64,000 nucleotides of DNA from Pseudomonas syringae (GTDB taxonomy: Bacteria; Pseudomonadota; Gammaproteobacteria; Pseudomonadales; Pseudomonadaceae), in assembly GCF_021605415.1 (NCBI RefSeq), contig NZ_WKEQ01000001.1, forward strand, positions 124,001 to 188,000, read 5' to 3'. Numbering within the stretch: the stretch's first letter is position 1; every line of letters starts with the position of its first letter. Under the pieces are notes generated by a model. That model saw only the letters and a list, made by a program, of their open reading frames with translations. It was not told where the DNA came from and searched no databases. Below are positions 26,553 to 36,586 of the stretch, one piece after another. Both the position numbers and the translations under genes were made by a program.

Positions 26553-29500
26553 TCAGACAATGATGGTCTGGCTGCTGCCCGCTATTTTTTCATCCAATAC
26601 CTGCTGAATGATCTCCAGCAAGCGATCTTTGCCAAGGGTTTGCCCAGTCGCTTGCCCTACCAGCTCCACCAACGTGTTGGCATCGCCGAACAGATCGATC
26701 AGGGTTTTTTGCGCACTGGTCACACTGGCCGTGCCTGCTGCTGCTTTGCCCAGCGTCGCCAATCCGATCAATGCATCCTTGAGATGGGTAAACGCTTTTT
26801 CATTGTCTTCATAGCGCAGCGCATACAAACCGTCGTAGATGTTTTTCGCCGTCTCCACTGCCGTCAGCACCAGCCCTGCCGGTGGAACGACGATGCTGAT
26901 CACAGCGAGCGCCAGTTTCACGTTGTCATAGATCAGCTTGCCGATGATTTCGCCAAGGCTCGTGGTTTGCTCATCCACATCATGGATGACTTTGTCGACA
27001 TGGGCAGCGTAAGCGACGCGTAGATCCCTGACCCGGGCGCCGATCTGTGGCGCAACGACAACAGGATCCGTTGTCGCGAAGATCTTGTCGAAAAGACCGT
27101 TGACGCTTTTTTTCTCAACAAACCTTACCCGCTCAATGTAGTAATTGCGCAGCCCTCTATAGCGGTCGCGAATCGACCAGGCGAAATCGTCGGCACTACG
27201 AAACGCCAGGCCATCCGGAGCATCTGGCGTGTAGATGAAATCTTCGATCCCCACGGAGTTGACTGTCCGGAACAAATACACGCCGTCCACACGACGGTTG
27301 GCATTGAGCCAGAACTCATAGACGCTTTCAGTCTTGACCACGGGATCGCCCAGCCTTTGCGCTTCAGGTGTGTGCAGCCCGGTGATGAGGCGATCCAGGC
27401 TTTTGTATTGCTGAACACTTAAGCTTGCGTCGAAGAACTGAGACAGCGCAGCCTGCGCCATTTCAGCCAGTTGCCGCTGGAAATACACCGCTTGTTTGAA
27501 CGCGTACTGGCGATTTATCGGCGTGTACTGCTGCTTCAAGTGATCAATGTATTGCTCGCCCGCACGTAACGTTTTCGACCAACTGGCGATGTCCCGAATC
27601 GACAGTGCATCCAGCGCAGGGTGCGCGCCCGACCAGTAAAACCTCGGATAGTCACGCGGGTCGTAATGCGGGCTGCTCGGCGGTTCGAAGCTGAGTTGTC
27701 GGAAAATAAGCTCAGACAGACTGTAGGTGGTCTGTTCCGTTGTCTGGACGAATACTTGGTCGGGGTCGACCTGGACATGAATGCCACGGGATTGAAGCAC
27801 TTGCTCGACCCGCTCCTTGATCAGCTTGCGCGAGAACACTTCGAAAGATACAAACCCGGTTTCCTGAAGCCCAACGGTGTACAACGCCTTGAGTTCAGTG
27901 TTGAGTCGCGCGTGGCGCTGACGAACAGCTGGCGTAACCTCTCGAAACGCTGGCGGGGCAATGCGCCCAGCCGTTGCCAGGGCGTAGCGATAATCGCATT
28001 TCACGGCATCGGCCAAGGGATTCTGCGTGGTGTCCAACGCCACCGCTCCGACTGCCCATTGCTCGCGCCGTTGGCGAAGTTCCAGGCTGACTCGCGCCCA
28101 GTCATCAGGATGAACCAGTGATGAGGCATACGCGGTGTCATCGATCATCCACCGGAGCAACTGGACCCTGAAATCGCTGAAGCGATTGAAGCGCAAGAAC
28201 CCAAACACACCTTGGGGGTTTCTCAGATAAACCTGTTGTGGGCCGTCATCGTGCTGCAGATCCTGGAAGACCAGCACATCGCGCAAAGGCTGAATGCCTT
28301 GCGAGTAGCTGACACCTTTGATGAACAGTGATTGATCACCGCTGACCGCCCGACTGACCAGATCAAAATCGGCCTGACTGAATAGCCCGGAATGCCGCGC
28401 GACCCAGAGATCAAACAGCAGGCGGCTGTGAATTTTGTTGCAGAACGCCTGGAAATATTCGGCGCTAGGATTCACCGAACGCGTCTCGACGAACCCCTTG
28501 CGCACATTGTTGCCACTCATCCAGCGTTCGAGGTTGTCGGCCGTCAGGCCGGTTCCTTCGGCACCTTCCAGGGATATTTGCAGGGCATGACCGACGTCGT
28601 GCACGCCGTAGCAGACAAATTCGGTCAATGTCCTGTTGTCTTTCTGTCGGATTGTCTTGCCGCCAACGTTGATATCGTAAGTTGTATGAACCCGGATATT
28701 GTCGGAGTCAAGTTCGATGCCCAACGCAACGTTCAACCAATCCGCCACTTGTTCACGGGTGTAGTCCCGCAGTGAAAAATAAGGCCCGTGCGAACGTTTG
28801 AAGTCGATGTCGTACCGGGTCATGGAGGCTTCAAGTTCAACGTACTTGTTTTGTACCTGAACGGGCGCCTCTTTCAACCACCCCGTCCACTCCATGCGCT
28901 GTATATCTTTACGCAGCGACTCAAGGTTCATCATTACCCCGGACTGTATCGACAACAAATGTTGCTGACGATCAAGTGCAAGTGCCAGAGCCGTACCCGA
29001 AACTCCACCATTGTCATAACCAAGCAGACGTTTGATTTCGGCTCGCTGCTGTTTCAGCGCGCTATCAACGCCATAATCAAAAGCACTTTGCTGAAGAAAC
29101 GGAAAGGTAATCGAGTTACCTGTCACAGAAAGACGCTCACACAACACCGTGTGCATTTCGATGCTGTTGGCGAAGTACTCAAAACCTCGCCCGGATGTAT
29201 ATAAGATGTAGCCGTAGTTATCGCTGCCCAATGGGATTTCGGAAGACGCCACGCCGCTCGAGTCCAGTACAAAGCTACCACTCAGGGTTTTGCCATCCCT
29301 CACCGCAACCTCGTATCGCGCAGCGCCAGGGGCGCTTAACGCCTGCGCCATCCGCGCTGCCATAGCGGCATCCAGTCGTCCCGCAAATACGCTGAGCGAC
29401 AGCTCGGCCATCAACATCCGGGCCATGGCCTGATGCAAGATTTCCTTGTGTGTGGACGACATCGACTGAACACCAACCGGAGCCCTCCAGTATTGATCCA

Positions 29501-29945
29501 GCCGAGCAACATGCTCCCAGTCGAGCTTGGTACGCAGGTTGTCAATCAAGGTTTCAACATCAACAATTTTTAACCCGGCGATCTGGTGTTCCGGAGCGTG
29601 GGTATCGGGGCGGTCGTACACACCGTCATCACCGATTACATAGTTAGGCGAAATTCGCTGAAACAGGCATTCGAACAAAACATTGGTCAATGATCCAACC
29701 GGCCGCACTTCGATATTTTTTGTCGATGTACCTCTGGCAATGAAAACCTGATCAGCTTCGACGCCCGGTATCAAACGGGAGAGTTTTTCGCTGAACAGCT
29801 CAAGTACCATTTTCTTGAACATCGGGATTGACACCAACAACTTGTCGAGGTGTTCTGCTGCCAACTTCGCCTTGCCCAACTCAGTCGCGCTATCAACCAT
29901 TTGATGCATGCTGTCGAGCATCAAACTTGGAAACATCCTGTTCAT
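26553..29945 (-). CDS. Very large toxin-like protein, possibly DUF6543 (dermonecrotic-toxin-like) family
   Basis: A 1,130-aa protein that resembles the large dermonecrotic-toxin-domain proteins common in P. fluorescens; the family call is tentative. It has no signal peptide. The middle has repeated blocks such as FSLRDYTREQVADWLNVALG. Near the C-terminus (about 990-1040) a hydrophobic helical hairpin, KLALAVISIVVPPAGLVLTA, could insert into membranes. The start at 29945 is chosen for AGGA eight bases upstream; an ATG at 29978 lacks a site. No immunity-like small gene or secretion gene adjoins it. The upstream gap is AT-rich and the LuxR-type regulator lies next on the same strand. Confidence 0.55.
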   Translation of the reverse strand: MNRMFPSLMLDSMHQMVDSATELGKAKLAAEHLDKLLVSIPMFKKMVLELFSEKLSRLIPGVEADQVFIARGTSTKNIEVRPVGSLTNVLFECLFQRISPNYVIGDDGVYDRPDTHAPEHQIAGLKIVDVETLIDNLRTKLDWEHVARLDQYWRAPVGVQSMSSTHKEILHQAMARMLMAELSLSVFAGRLDAAMAARMAQALSAPGAARYEVAVRDGKTLSGSFVLDSSGVASSEIPLGSDNYGYILYTSGRGFEYFANSIEMHTVLCERLSVTGNSITFPFLQQSAFDYGVDSALKQQRAEIKRLLGYDNGGVSGTALALALDRQQHLLSIQSGVMMNLESLRKDIQRMEWTGWLKEAPVQVQNKYVELEASMTRYDIDFKRSHGPYFSLRDYTREQVADWLNVALGIELDSDNIRVHTTYDINVGGKTIRQKDNRTLTEFVCYGVHDVGHALQISLEGAEGTGLTADNLERWMSGNNVRKGFVETRSVNPSAEYFQAFCNKIHSRLLFDLWVARHSGLFSQADFDLVSRAVSGDQSLFIKGVSYSQGIQPLRDVLVFQDLQHDDGPQQVYLRNPQGVFGFLRFNRFSDFRVQLLRWMIDDTAYASSLVHPDDWARVSLELRQRREQWAVGAVALDTTQNPLADAVKCDYRYALATAGRIAPPAFREVTPAVRQRHARLNTELKALYTVGLQETGFVSFEVFSRKLIKERVEQVLQSRGIHVQVDPDQVFVQTTEQTTYSLSELIFRQLSFEPPSSPHYDPRDYPRFYWSGAHPALDALSIRDIASWSKTLRAGEQYIDHLKQQYTPINRQYAFKQAVYFQRQLAEMAQAALSQFFDASLSVQQYKSLDRLITGLHTPEAQRLGDPVVKTESVYEFWLNANRRVDGVYLFRTVNSVGIEDFIYTPDAPDGLAFRSADDFAWSIRDRYRGLRNYYIERVRFVEKKSVNGLFDKIFATTDPVVVAPQIGARVRDLRVAYAAHVDKVIHDVDEQTTSLGEIIGKLIYDNVKLALAVISIVVPPAGLVLTAVETAKNIYDGLYALRYEDNEKAFTHLKDALIGLATLGKAAAGTASVTSAQKTLIDLFGDANTLVELVGQATGQTLGKDRLLEIIQQVLDEKIAGSSQTIIV

Positions 29946-30084
29946 CGCTTTATCCTGCCTATCGGTTCGAACGGGCATGGTTATACCCGTTAATTAAATT
30001 CGGACCGACTTAAGCAAAATGCGCAGAACAAATAAACCACCGCTGTATTACAGCGATTGAATACGTCCAAACGTAACGCGTGTT

Positions 30085-32637
30085 TTATAACAGGCTTAAT
30101 GCTTTCGCTTTCGCAACAGCCTGCGTCCTGCGCTCTACGCCCAACTTTCCATGAATGCGGCGCGCATGAGTTTTGACCGTATGTACGGAGATATAAAGTC
30201 TTTCAGCGATTTGCTGATTGGAGTTGCCCTGGGCGATCAGCGTCAATACCTCAAGTTCGCGCCGACTTAATGCATGGTCATCCCTGGCCGCCGACAGTGG
30301 GTCACCAGCCAGTTCACTCGCGAGATGACCGATACACAAATCGGGCTGTCGCCGATTCAATTCATGCAGTGCCTGATGCAGTTGGCAACGCTGTGCCAAC
30401 GCCCGTCCCTCCCCGAGCGCCTGTTGTGCCAGCGTCAGATCACCCACCCGCCAGGCCACCTGCGCCAGCACCAGCAGCAATTCCGCTTGCAGATGCACCC
30501 TGCCGTGCTGACGGGCCTCTTGCAGCATGGATCGAAGATGTTCCTTTGGCTGATCGCTTTGCTGCAGTTGCGTTTCAGCCAGTACCAGCAAATATTCCAC
30601 CCGGGCGATCAACTCCAGGGTCGCCGGTGGTGCCTGCAACGCGTGAGTCCCGCGATAGTGTTTAAGCAGGCGGCTCAGCGCTTCGTGCGCCAGTTCCGGG
30701 CGCCCTTGCTGCAACCAGATGTGGCTGCTGATCTGCAAAAGAACACCTCGGTAAACGGTGTCCGGAATCTGCCGCTGTTGCATGAGTCGCTCGGCATCAC
30801 GCAGGCGTACGAATGCCTGGGCATAATCGCCTCGGTTCGCGGCGAGTTCGGCCAATCCAAGAAAACCATAGAGCACTCGCTTGTCATGACTGCGCAGGCA
30901 GTCATCCAGTCCGCTCTGGAAAAAACCGGCCGCGTCCTCTTCCTGCCCCATGCACAACGCCAACCGCCCTCGACGCAAAGCGATGCGCCCAAGCAGGGGC
31001 ACTGGCCGTTCCGCGCGCTGACCCAGCAGATCATGCATGTCGGCCAACAGACTGGCGGCACGTGCCGGCGCGCCGCGTTGTTCCAGCAACTGCGCGTGAT
31101 CAAGTTCCAGCAAGCCCTCAAACAGCAACGAGCCTTGCGCCCGCGCCAGGCACAAGGCTTCGCGATTGATCGCGTGCGCCTGTTCCAGTTCGCCGCACAA
31201 CAACGCTTGTTGGGTCTGCCCTGACAGGCACATCAAACGGGTCGGCCAGGCCTGCGGGTCGAGCTCGGCCAAGGCCTGATGGAAATGCGCTCGCGCCGCC
31301 GCCATCTGGCCCTGCAAATGCAGGAGCCAGCCCCGCTGCGCCTGCCATCGGGCGATCAATTGCCGCTGCTGTTCCGCCGTCGGCTGCGGCATGAACCGCG
31401 ACAGGCATTCGATGCACACCTCGGCCTGTTCGAAACGCCCGGCAAACATCAAGGCTGCCGCAATCAGCCCGACCAATTGCGGCGATGCGAGCATCAACTC
31501 CTCGCCCTGCTGCTCGTGCAGGCGCAACAGCAGCACGACGGTCTGCTCTTCAAACAATTGCTCGAAGTTGAAATGCTGCAACAGGCTGACCGCGACTTCG
31601 AACTCTTGCGCCAGCAACGCCTGTTCGAAGGCTGACCTCCAGTCTTCCCGGCTCGCAAACCACTGGCATGCCCGACGGTGCCAAGAGCGACCCGCCGGCC
31701 ATTGCTCGGCGCGCATCAACTGCGACAACGGCACGAAAATCTGCAACCAGTCGGATGACGACTGCCACGGTTCGATGAAGCAGCCAAGCGTTTGCAATTG
31801 ATGAAGATAATTTGAGCCATCACCGGCGCCGAACAGGTGATCGCAAAGCTCGGCGTTAAAGCGTGGCAAATGCGCCAGCACCCGCCAGGCTTCGGCCAAC
31901 TCGGGCGAAAGGCTGTTAAAGAGTTCGTGCTGCAGATAATCGAGCAACGTATCGACCCGTTGCTGCGGTGGAGCCTTTTGCGACCAGTCGCACTTTTGCA
32001 GCAATACCATGCGCACACCGGCGCACCAGCCACCAGTGCGCTGCATGATCCGGGCAGCGACACTCTCGGCCTGTTCGACCGGCAAGTGGTGGAGCAAGTG
32101 CGCGACTTCACAGAGGTTCAGCGCCAGCGTCACGCTTTCGCACTCATAGAGTTCATCATCGAGCAACAATCGCGGCCAGTTGCATTGCGGACGTCGCCGC
32201 GTGCCGATCCACCAGGTCAGCGCGGGACTGCTGACCGCCAAAAGTCGATCAAGCAACGCATCTAAAGCAGCATCGGGAATGCGGCAGTAATCGTCCAGGA
32301 ACAACCAGGTGGGCGCCTGCCAACGGGCGAACTCCCCCAGCAATGACGCTTCATCGCGGGCCTGAATGCCCAACGCTTGCCCCAGGCGCTCGCAAAAATC
32401 GCCGACACTCAATCCCGCGCCAGCCAGCGGCACCCAGATAACTGCGCAATGGGCAGGCGCCTGTAACAGGCACTCCGTGAGCAGCGCGCTTTTGCCACTG
32501 CCGGCGGGCGCACAAATCAAGCGAACACGGGCGGTCGAGGCGAGCAACGGCTCGCTTAAACGCAGGCGAGCCTGATGATGGATGGAAAGACGTGGAACAA
32601 ACCCCGGGCGATCCAGGCGCTGCGTCATGGCGGTCAT
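30085..32637 (-). CDS. MalT-type (LAL) LuxR-family transcriptional activator
   Basis: An 850-aa large ATP-binding LuxR regulator. The Walker A motif APAGSGKS is at 43-50 and a Walker B-like TWLFLDDY near 112-119. A long TPR-like region fills about 350-770, and the C-terminal LuxR helix-turn-helix (about 785-845) includes SRRELEVLTLIAQGNSNQQI and SVHTVKTHARRIHGKLGV. AAAGG eight bases before ATG 32637 supports the start. In Pseudomonas, such regulators often sit by DUF1302/DUF1329 genes, as here, so they are probable targets. The inducer is unknown. Confidence 0.9.
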   Translation of the reverse strand: MTAMTQRLDRPGFVPRLSIHHQARLRLSEPLLASTARVRLICAPAGSGKSALLTECLLQAPAHCAVIWVPLAGAGLSVGDFCERLGQALGIQARDEASLLGEFARWQAPTWLFLDDYCRIPDAALDALLDRLLAVSSPALTWWIGTRRRPQCNWPRLLLDDELYECESVTLALNLCEVAHLLHHLPVEQAESVAARIMQRTGGWCAGVRMVLLQKCDWSQKAPPQQRVDTLLDYLQHELFNSLSPELAEAWRVLAHLPRFNAELCDHLFGAGDGSNYLHQLQTLGCFIEPWQSSSDWLQIFVPLSQLMRAEQWPAGRSWHRRACQWFASREDWRSAFEQALLAQEFEVAVSLLQHFNFEQLFEEQTVVLLLRLHEQQGEELMLASPQLVGLIAAALMFAGRFEQAEVCIECLSRFMPQPTAEQQRQLIARWQAQRGWLLHLQGQMAAARAHFHQALAELDPQAWPTRLMCLSGQTQQALLCGELEQAHAINREALCLARAQGSLLFEGLLELDHAQLLEQRGAPARAASLLADMHDLLGQRAERPVPLLGRIALRRGRLALCMGQEEDAAGFFQSGLDDCLRSHDKRVLYGFLGLAELAANRGDYAQAFVRLRDAERLMQQRQIPDTVYRGVLLQISSHIWLQQGRPELAHEALSRLLKHYRGTHALQAPPATLELIARVEYLLVLAETQLQQSDQPKEHLRSMLQEARQHGRVHLQAELLLVLAQVAWRVGDLTLAQQALGEGRALAQRCQLHQALHELNRRQPDLCIGHLASELAGDPLSAARDDHALSRRELEVLTLIAQGNSNQQIAERLYISVHTVKTHARRIHGKLGVERRTQAVAKAKALSLL

Positions 32638-32726
32638 CGGGAGAGCCTTTTTATCGTTATGGCCTCACCCTAGCCCGCTCTACGGCGCTTGTTGACGAGT
32701 ATTCAGCACGCTGATTGCGGCCCATA

Positions 32727-32751
32727 AAAAAGGCGACCCATGGGGTCGCCT
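32727..32751 (-). terminator. Rho-independent terminator of the DUF1302-DUF1329 unit
   Basis: The stem AAGGCGACCC pairs with GGGTCGCCTT; on the minus strand it is followed by TTTTTTATGGG. It lies just after the DUF1329 stop and separates that unit from the LuxR-type gene. Confidence 0.85.
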
Positions 32752-32777
32752 TGTATCGGGCTTTTTTAGCAGAACGC

Positions 32778-34145
32778 TTACCGTACACCCTCGGCACGCA
32801 GGGCTGACGGCGTGTAGTCCGCCGCTTTCGCGTCCCAGCCGAATACGTAGCTGCGCTTCTCTTCGTTTTTCATCCCCAGGGCGATGTAGCGACCGGCAAT
32901 GATGTCGTAGAGCGCTTCGAGCGTGTAGCCCTGGGTCTGATGATCGTAGTAGTACTGAGAATGCCCCTCGGCCACCCGCCACAGCTGACCACGACCGTCG
33001 TAGTGATCGACCAGCGCCACCTGCCAGCTGTCTTCATCGATGTACATATGGCGTTTGGCGTAGATATGCCGCTCGTTCGCCTTGACTGTCCCGATCACTT
33101 CCCAGACACGGTGCAACTCATAACGGGTCAGATCCTGATTAATGTGCCCGGCCTTGACGATGTCGTCGTACTTCAAGGCTGGCGAATCAAGCTTGAAGCT
33201 GTTGTACGGGATGTACATTTCCTTCTTGCCGACCAGTTTCCAGTCGTAGCGATCCGGTGCACCGGAAAACATGTCGAAGTTGTCGGAGGTACGCAGCCCG
33301 TCAGCCGCCGTGCCCGGGCCGTCGTACGCCACCTGCGGTGCGCGGCGAACCCGGCGCTGGCCGGCGTTGTAGATCCACGCCAGACGCGGCTCCTTCACTT
33401 GGTCCAGGGTTTCGTGCACCAGCAGCACGTTGCCCGCCAGACGCGCCGGCGCCGTCACCGACTGCTTGAAGAAGGTCAGCACGTTGGCGGCTTTGTCCGC
33501 ATCCAGATCCTTCATCAGTTGCGGCACGGCGATCTCTTCTTCGAAGCGGATCGGCGTGTAGCTGCCGTTGGTCTGCGGCGTGACCTGCGTGATGATGCGC
33601 TTCACGTTGCCGCCGTGATATCGGGTGATGTGGTTCCAGAGCACTTCGACGCCATTCTTCGGAATCGGGAAGGCGTAATAGCGGTTGCCGGTGAAGTTGG
33701 CCAGACCGTTACCATCATTGATGGTGGTCACGTTGAGCGCGCTGCGCTTGGCCGATTCGTAAATGTCGGCCGGCGCCCCGACGCTGCGATGAGTCGGATA
33801 GACCGGGATCTTGTAGGTTTCCGGATAGCGCTTGAACATCGCCACCTGCCCTTCGGAGAGCTTGTCCTTGTATTTGTCGACATTGGCCGCGGTGATGGTG
33901 AACAACGGTTTTTCGTTGGCAAACGGGTCGGCCAGGAAGCCCTTGCTGTCCACTGCCGCCGCGTTTTTCGCGATGCCACCGGTCCAGGCCGGAATCGAGC
34001 CGTCAGCATTGCCGGCCTTCTCGGCGCCCAACGGCGTCAGGCTGGTGCCGAGTTTATTGGCTTCGTCCGGCGACACCGCCGCCATCACGTTCGCAGCCAG
34101 CAGGCTCAGGGCCAGCACGCCGCATTGCAGAATCATCTTGCGCAT
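32778..34145 (-). CDS. DUF1329 exported protein
   Basis: A 455-aa periplasmic or outer-membrane-associated protein. The signal peptide MRKMILQCGVLALSLLAANVMA is trimmed near residue 22; I quote only its ends here as MRKMIL and LLAANVMA. The mature start AVSPDEANKLGTSLTPLGAE and internal AWIYNAGQRRVRRAPQVAYD are typical of DUF1329, which has a LolA/LolB-like fold. I choose ATG 34145, with AAGG nine bases upstream, over 34154. It follows the DUF1302 gene by 21 bases. The pair is often linked to hydrophobic-substrate transport or export, but the function is not settled. Confidence 0.85.
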   Translation of the reverse strand: MRKMILQCGVLALSLLAANVMAAVSPDEANKLGTSLTPLGAEKAGNADGSIPAWTGGIAKNAAAVDSKGFLADPFANEKPLFTITAANVDKYKDKLSEGQVAMFKRYPETYKIPVYPTHRSVGAPADIYESAKRSALNVTTINDGNGLANFTGNRYYAFPIPKNGVEVLWNHITRYHGGNVKRIITQVTPQTNGSYTPIRFEEEIAVPQLMKDLDADKAANVLTFFKQSVTAPARLAGNVLLVHETLDQVKEPRLAWIYNAGQRRVRRAPQVAYDGPGTAADGLRTSDNFDMFSGAPDRYDWKLVGKKEMYIPYNSFKLDSPALKYDDIVKAGHINQDLTRYELHRVWEVIGTVKANERHIYAKRHMYIDEDSWQVALVDHYDGRGQLWRVAEGHSQYYYDHQTQGYTLEALYDIIAGRYIALGMKNEEKRSYVFGWDAKAADYTPSALRAEGVR

Positions 34146-34166
34146 TAAATTCATCCTTCTCGCAGA

Positions 34167-35960
34167 TCAGAAGTTCACGCCAAAGCTCAGGGCCACGAAG
34201 TCACGGTCTTCGAGGACGTTGTAGTCACCGCCGAAAAAGTCGGTGTAACTGAGGCTCGCGGTGTAGGTGTTGCGGTAGTCGGCATCGACGCCGACGCTGA
34301 TCGCCTTGGCGCCTTCGTTGAACAGACCGTTAGGGCCGTAACCGGCGACGTCATGGGACCAGGACAGGTTCGGCTTGAGGTTGATGCCACCGATCACGTT
34401 GGCGTAATCGAGGATCGCCCGGGCGCGATAGCCCCACGAGGTCGAGGTGACAAAGCCGTCGGTGTCGCCGCCGAAACCGTACTGGCCGTAGACCGAGTCG
34501 CGGCCGTAACGAATCGTGTCGCGCGACTCCAGACCGCCAACGTGAACCACCGCCGCCTCGCCGACCAGGGTCAGCCGTTGGGCACCGAGCACCTGATCGA
34601 AGAAGTGCGTGAGGGTGCTTTGCAGTTGCGTCACTTCCTTGCGGCGATAGCCTTTGTTGTCAGCGCCAGGCGATGTCGCGAGTGGCGAAGCGGTGCCGCC
34701 GGCGATCGGGTTGACCAACGCCAGGGTCAGGTCGTTGGTGTTGACCTGCACGGGAGCATTCGGGCGATAGCTGATCTCACCGGTCCACGCAGTGCCGGTC
34801 GGCAAGGTAGTGGAAAAACTGGCACCGTACAGGCGGATGTCTTCCGGGTATTCGAGGTAATACTGGCCGCGTCCGAGCATCACACTTTGCGCCAGTCCCG
34901 CGCCGCTGCCGGGCGCCAGACCGTTGGCAATGCCGACCATCGCCGGCAACGCCGCCAGCGTCGACAGACCCGCCGTGGTCGTCCCAACCGTTGGCGTGCG
35001 GCTGTGGTAGTTCATGAAGTACAGGCCATATTCAGTGTCATCGCCGAGCCAGCGCAGCGCCGTACCCCATTGCCCGGAATCCCGCGCATCACGGTCGCCG
35101 CCACGGGGAATCACCACGCCTTCCTGCGTGACCTGAATGCCCTGGCCAAACGCCTGGGTCAGCGGCACGAGCGGCGCAACTGCCGGACTGCCCACGGTGT
35201 AACCGTTGTTGCAACCATCCGCCGCCACATCGACACCGAAGAAAGTGCCGCAGTTGTCGAGAACGGTCTGATCCCATTCAAGTTGGTAGAAACCTTCCAC
35301 GGAAAGCTTGTCGGTCAGGCTCTGGGAACCGAACAGCATGTTCACCGGAATCAGGCCTTCCTTGATCTCCGCACCCGGACGGCGAAACGCTGAAACGTCA
35401 ATCGGGTTGATGCTGTTGATCGAGTTGCCGATGAAGGTGCTCTCGCCCCAGCTCACCACTTGCTTGCCGGCGCGCACGGTGCCCGGCAGGTCGGCGATGG
35501 AGTAGTTGTGGTAGACGAAGGCATCGAGGATTTCCCCGCCCGAGGACTTGGCGCCCTCCTTGCGGCCCTTATCGCTGATTTGCTTGAACTCGCGGTCTTC
35601 GTCCTTGAGTTCGAAGTCATACCAATATTTACCGCGCACGAAGACGCCAGTGTCGCCGTACTTCAGTTCGAGGTCGTGGATGCCCTTGAAGATCTTCGAA
35701 AAGGTTTCGCCTTTCTTGAAGTTCAGGCGCCCGTCGTCGCCCGTGGAAGACTGCCCGGTGCCGCCGTTGACGGTGCCGACCAGCGAACTGTCGGCATCGC
35801 GCAGGCCCCAGCTCGCGCCAACCGACAGCGAGGAGTCGAACGTGCCCTCGATTTCCCCGATGTTGAATGAAACCGCGTGCGCCTGGGCGCAGCAGCCCAT
35901 GGCCACCGCAGCGGCCAGCGCTTGCGGCGTGAAGATGGCGCGCATTGTTGTTTTTGTCAT
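34167..35960 (-). CDS. DUF1302 outer-membrane beta-barrel-like protein
   Basis: A 597-aa protein with a signal peptide (MTKTTMRAIFTPQALAAAVA onward, cleavage near AQAHA) and a beta-strand-rich mature part ending in phenylalanine (LSFGVNF), consistent with an outer-membrane barrel. Internal blocks WGESTFIGNSINSINPIDVS and GLIPVNMLFGSQSLTDKLSV are DUF1302 hallmarks. The start at 35960 is set by GGGGAAG shortly upstream; the in-frame extension to 36140 has no signal peptide. First gene of the pair with DUF1329, probably under the nearby LuxR-type activator. Confidence 0.85.
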   Translation of the reverse strand: MTKTTMRAIFTPQALAAAVAMGCCAQAHAVSFNIGEIEGTFDSSLSVGASWGLRDADSSLVGTVNGGTGQSSTGDDGRLNFKKGETFSKIFKGIHDLELKYGDTGVFVRGKYWYDFELKDEDREFKQISDKGRKEGAKSSGGEILDAFVYHNYSIADLPGTVRAGKQVVSWGESTFIGNSINSINPIDVSAFRRPGAEIKEGLIPVNMLFGSQSLTDKLSVEGFYQLEWDQTVLDNCGTFFGVDVAADGCNNGYTVGSPAVAPLVPLTQAFGQGIQVTQEGVVIPRGGDRDARDSGQWGTALRWLGDDTEYGLYFMNYHSRTPTVGTTTAGLSTLAALPAMVGIANGLAPGSGAGLAQSVMLGRGQYYLEYPEDIRLYGASFSTTLPTGTAWTGEISYRPNAPVQVNTNDLTLALVNPIAGGTASPLATSPGADNKGYRRKEVTQLQSTLTHFFDQVLGAQRLTLVGEAAVVHVGGLESRDTIRYGRDSVYGQYGFGGDTDGFVTSTSWGYRARAILDYANVIGGINLKPNLSWSHDVAGYGPNGLFNEGAKAISVGVDADYRNTYTASLSYTDFFGGDYNVLEDRDFVALSFGVNF

Positions 35961-36387
35961 GCGTCTTCCCCGGTGAGTGACAGAAGGCCCCACCCTACTG
36001 CGGTGTACCGGGATCGATAAGCGCACCAAGGAGGTATTCGCGCTGTACCTCGAAAGGATGAGTGCCCTTGCGGCACGGGGTATTGCGCGGGTCATGCATC
36101 GGCTGGATGGCGCACTATCAAAACAACGGATGATGCGCACTTCGGATGCGCGGCACTGTTACATGCCCCGTAACAGTGCATCTCTGAGTCGGCTATTTTT
36201 CCTTTCGCATCAGCGGCTTATTCTGGCCCCGCTTTCACGGCAGACCGCCAGAAAGCGCGAAGCCCCGGCGGGTGAGTCACTCACCGCCAGCGGCGTCAGA
36301 TTTCAGATGGATTGAAGCGTCGTTCGATTCATCGCCCCGGTGTTCACTGACGTTGATTTGTAGCTCCTTGATCCAACGTCTTACCTT

Positions 36388-36415
36388 GGCCGCTGCGTTT
36401 GCAGCGGCCTTTTTT
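36388..36415 (+). terminator. Orphan Rho-independent terminator
   Basis: The stem GGCCGCTGC pairs with GCAGCGGCC around GTTT, followed by TTTTTT. No plus-strand gene ends before it, so it may terminate a small RNA starting in 36180-36370 or be a remnant of a lost gene. Confidence 0.8.
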
Positions 36416-36566
36416 ATGCCTGTTGAAAAGTTGGGGGCACAGCCCTGAGAGAAGATTCTGAAAAGACCATCAGAAGATTCCTATAAATTAAAAGATTAAA
36501 ACACGATTCCATTTAACATCCTGAAACCTCTTCCAATACAGGAAAACTTTACTCACACCGCATTCG

Positions 36567-36586
36567 GAAACTTCACTTTAAGTTTC
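36567..36586. promoter_or_regulatory. Dyad upstream of the pyocin gene
   Basis: A perfect 7-base inverted repeat GAAACTT-CACTTT-AAGTTTC, 76 bases before the chosen start. Its symmetry and place suggest an operator or activator site. No match to a known pyocin regulator site is claimed. Confidence 0.4.

Noticed and set aside
35977..36315. A 112-codon plus-strand frame upstream of the orphan terminator
   Set aside because: Composition rich in Arg and Ser without a domain, no ribosome site, and it overlaps the DUF1302 leader. A small RNA is a better explanation for the terminator.
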